This document shows, one piece after another, positions 63,146-64,000 of a DNA stretch of 64,000 nucleotides. A program made the translations under genes and the position numbers. The notes under the pieces were generated by a model. The model was not told the origin of the DNA and did no database searches. It saw only the letters and a list, made by a program, of their open reading frames with translations. Within the stretch, counting starts at the first letter, position 1. Each line of letters opens with the position of its first letter. The DNA comes from Ancylobacter polymorphus (lineage in GTDB: Bacteria; Pseudomonadota; Alphaproteobacteria; Rhizobiales; Xanthobacteraceae), in contig NZ_JAUSUI010000002.1 of the NCBI RefSeq assembly GCF_030813495.1, positions 1 through 64,000 on the forward strand, read 5' to 3'.

Positions 63146-64000
63146 ATGAGCCTCAACGTCGCCGTCCAGATGGACCCGATCGACCGCATCAACATTGCCG
63201 GCGATTCCGCCTTCGCCCTGATGTTGGAAGCGCAGGCGCGCGGCCACGCGCTCGCCTATTACACGCCCGACCGCATGGCGATGCGCGATGGCGAGGTGTT
63301 CGCCACCGTCCACCCGCTGGAGGTGCGCGATGTGAAGGGCGACCACTACACGCTCGGCGAGGCGCGCCGGGTGCGGCTCGATACGTTCGACGTGATCCTG
63401 ATGCGGCAGGACCCGCCTTTCGACATGAGCTACATCACCGCCACGCATCTGCTGGAGCGCATTCACCCGAAGACGCTTGTCGTGAACGACCCCGCCCATG
63501 TGCGCAACGCGCCGGAAAAGATCTTCGTCACCGAATTCCCCGACCTGATGCCGCCGACGCTGATTACCCGCGACCTCGATGAGATCAAGGCGTTCCGCGA
63601 CGAGTTCGGCGACATCGTGATGAAGCCGCTCTATGGCCATGGCGGCGCCTCGGTGTTCCGGCTCACCCGCGACGACCTGAATTTCGGCTCGCTCTACGAC
63701 CTGTTCGCCACCACCTTGCGCGAGCCCTGGGTGGTGCAGCGCTTCCTCCCCGAGGTGAAGCACGGCGACAAGCGCATCATTCTGGTGGACGGCGTGTTCG
63801 CCGGTGCGGTGAACCGGGTGCCGAGCGAAGGCGATCTGCGTTCCAACATGGTGCGCGGCGGGGCTGCGGCGGAAACCGACCTCACCGCCCGCGAGCGCGA
63901 GATCTGCGAGCGGCTGGGCCCGGCGCTGCGGGCGCGCGGGCTGCTGCTGACCGGTATCGACGTGATCGACGGCCATCTCACCGAGATCAACGTCACCGCT
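63146..64000 (+). CDS. gshB: Glutathione synthetase, 5' part
   Basis: The first 285 residues ([20 protein letters not shown]...[18 protein letters not shown]); the gene runs off the right edge. ATP-grasp with YHG-like loop ([14 protein letters not shown]), VVQRFLPEV and INVTSP-type Mg2+ ligands at the end. It joins gamma-Glu-Cys with Gly. The ATG at 63146 is preceded by GACGGAACTCCC. Confidence 0.95.
   Translation, partial: MSLNVAVQMDPIDRINIAGDSAFALMLEAQARGHALAYYTPDRMAMRDGEVFATVHPLEVRDVKGDHYTLGEARRVRLDTFDVILMRQDPPFDMSYITATHLLERIHPKTLVVNDPAHVRNAPEKIFVTEFPDLMPPTLITRDLDEIKAFRDEFGDIVMKPLYGHGGASVFRLTRDDLNFGSLYDLFATTLREPWVVQRFLPEVKHGDKRIILVDGVFAGAVNRVPSEGDLRSNMVRGGAAAETDLTAREREICERLGPALRARGLLLTGIDVIDGHLTEINVTA

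Overview
The window is GC-rich, about 70% by eye. Its gene order is that of an alphaproteobacterial chromosome near the replication origin. Five things point to Hyphomicrobiales (Rhizobiales), with Xanthobacteraceae-type genera such as Ancylobacter, Starkeya or Xanthobacter as my inference: mnmE-mnmG-rsmG-parA-parB; rho-hemJ-hemE; hemE divergent from the PPDK-regulator/maf/aroE/coaE/dnaQ/secB set; hslV/hslU beside the his genes; and rph-rdgB-hemW, rsmI-yraN-gshB and lptE-holA. No rRNA, CRISPR array or intact mobile element is visible. There are two tRNAs, Leu(CAA) and Thr(CGT).

Left end (1 to 7.5 kb) is accessory in character. It holds the 5' part of a large type V autotransporter, read leftward off the edge, with a nine-base homopolymer that puts signal peptide and passenger in different frames. 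It also holds an orphan HipB-like repressor, a decayed MobV-type relaxase gene, a small EamA-type membrane protein, a fluoride channel (crcB) and a universal stress protein. At 7.9 to 9.4 kb is a methyltransferase with a regulatory domain, followed by cysD-cysNC for sulfate activation.

From 12.6 to 21.4 kb are tRNA-Leu, three small exported proteins (Pro-rich and Arg-rich), an L,D-transpeptidase, a response regulator followed by a cyclic-nucleotide-binding protein and arfB, an sdhAF4-like gene divergent from htpX, tRNA-Thr, yeiH-yeiE and the PLP-homeostasis gene yggS.

From 21.5 to 46 kb is the origin/partition neighbourhood. leuS-lptE-holA face parB-parA-rsmG-mnmG-mnmE. Five parS sites built on the palindrome TTTCACGTGAAA lie between 28.3 and 46.0 kb. 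The intergenic region between hemE and the PPDK regulator is the best oriC candidate by synteny. A second gap at 34.1 kb has a perfect DnaA box plus a near-perfect one. Housekeeping genes follow: maf, aroE, coaE, dnaQ, secB, a Tim44-like gene, mltA, an smr gene and an XRE regulator.

From 46 to 64 kb are the HslVU protease operon, with an uncharacterised membrane protein coupled between hslV and hslU; the histidine run hisB-DUF2628-hisH-hisA-hisF-hisE; coaA-alkB; an exported protein of unknown function; grpE and hrcA; rph-rdgB-hemW; and a LppC-like lipoprotein divergent from rsmI-yraN-gshB, the last running off the right edge.

Most operons are tightly coupled through ATGA, GTGA or TGATG overlaps. 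The unusual items are the autotransporter homopolymer, the split parS/oriC landscape, a 114-bp palindromic element that supplies the stop codon of hemE, a triplicated 17-base stop/start junction between aroE and coaE, and the membrane gene inside the hslVU operon.
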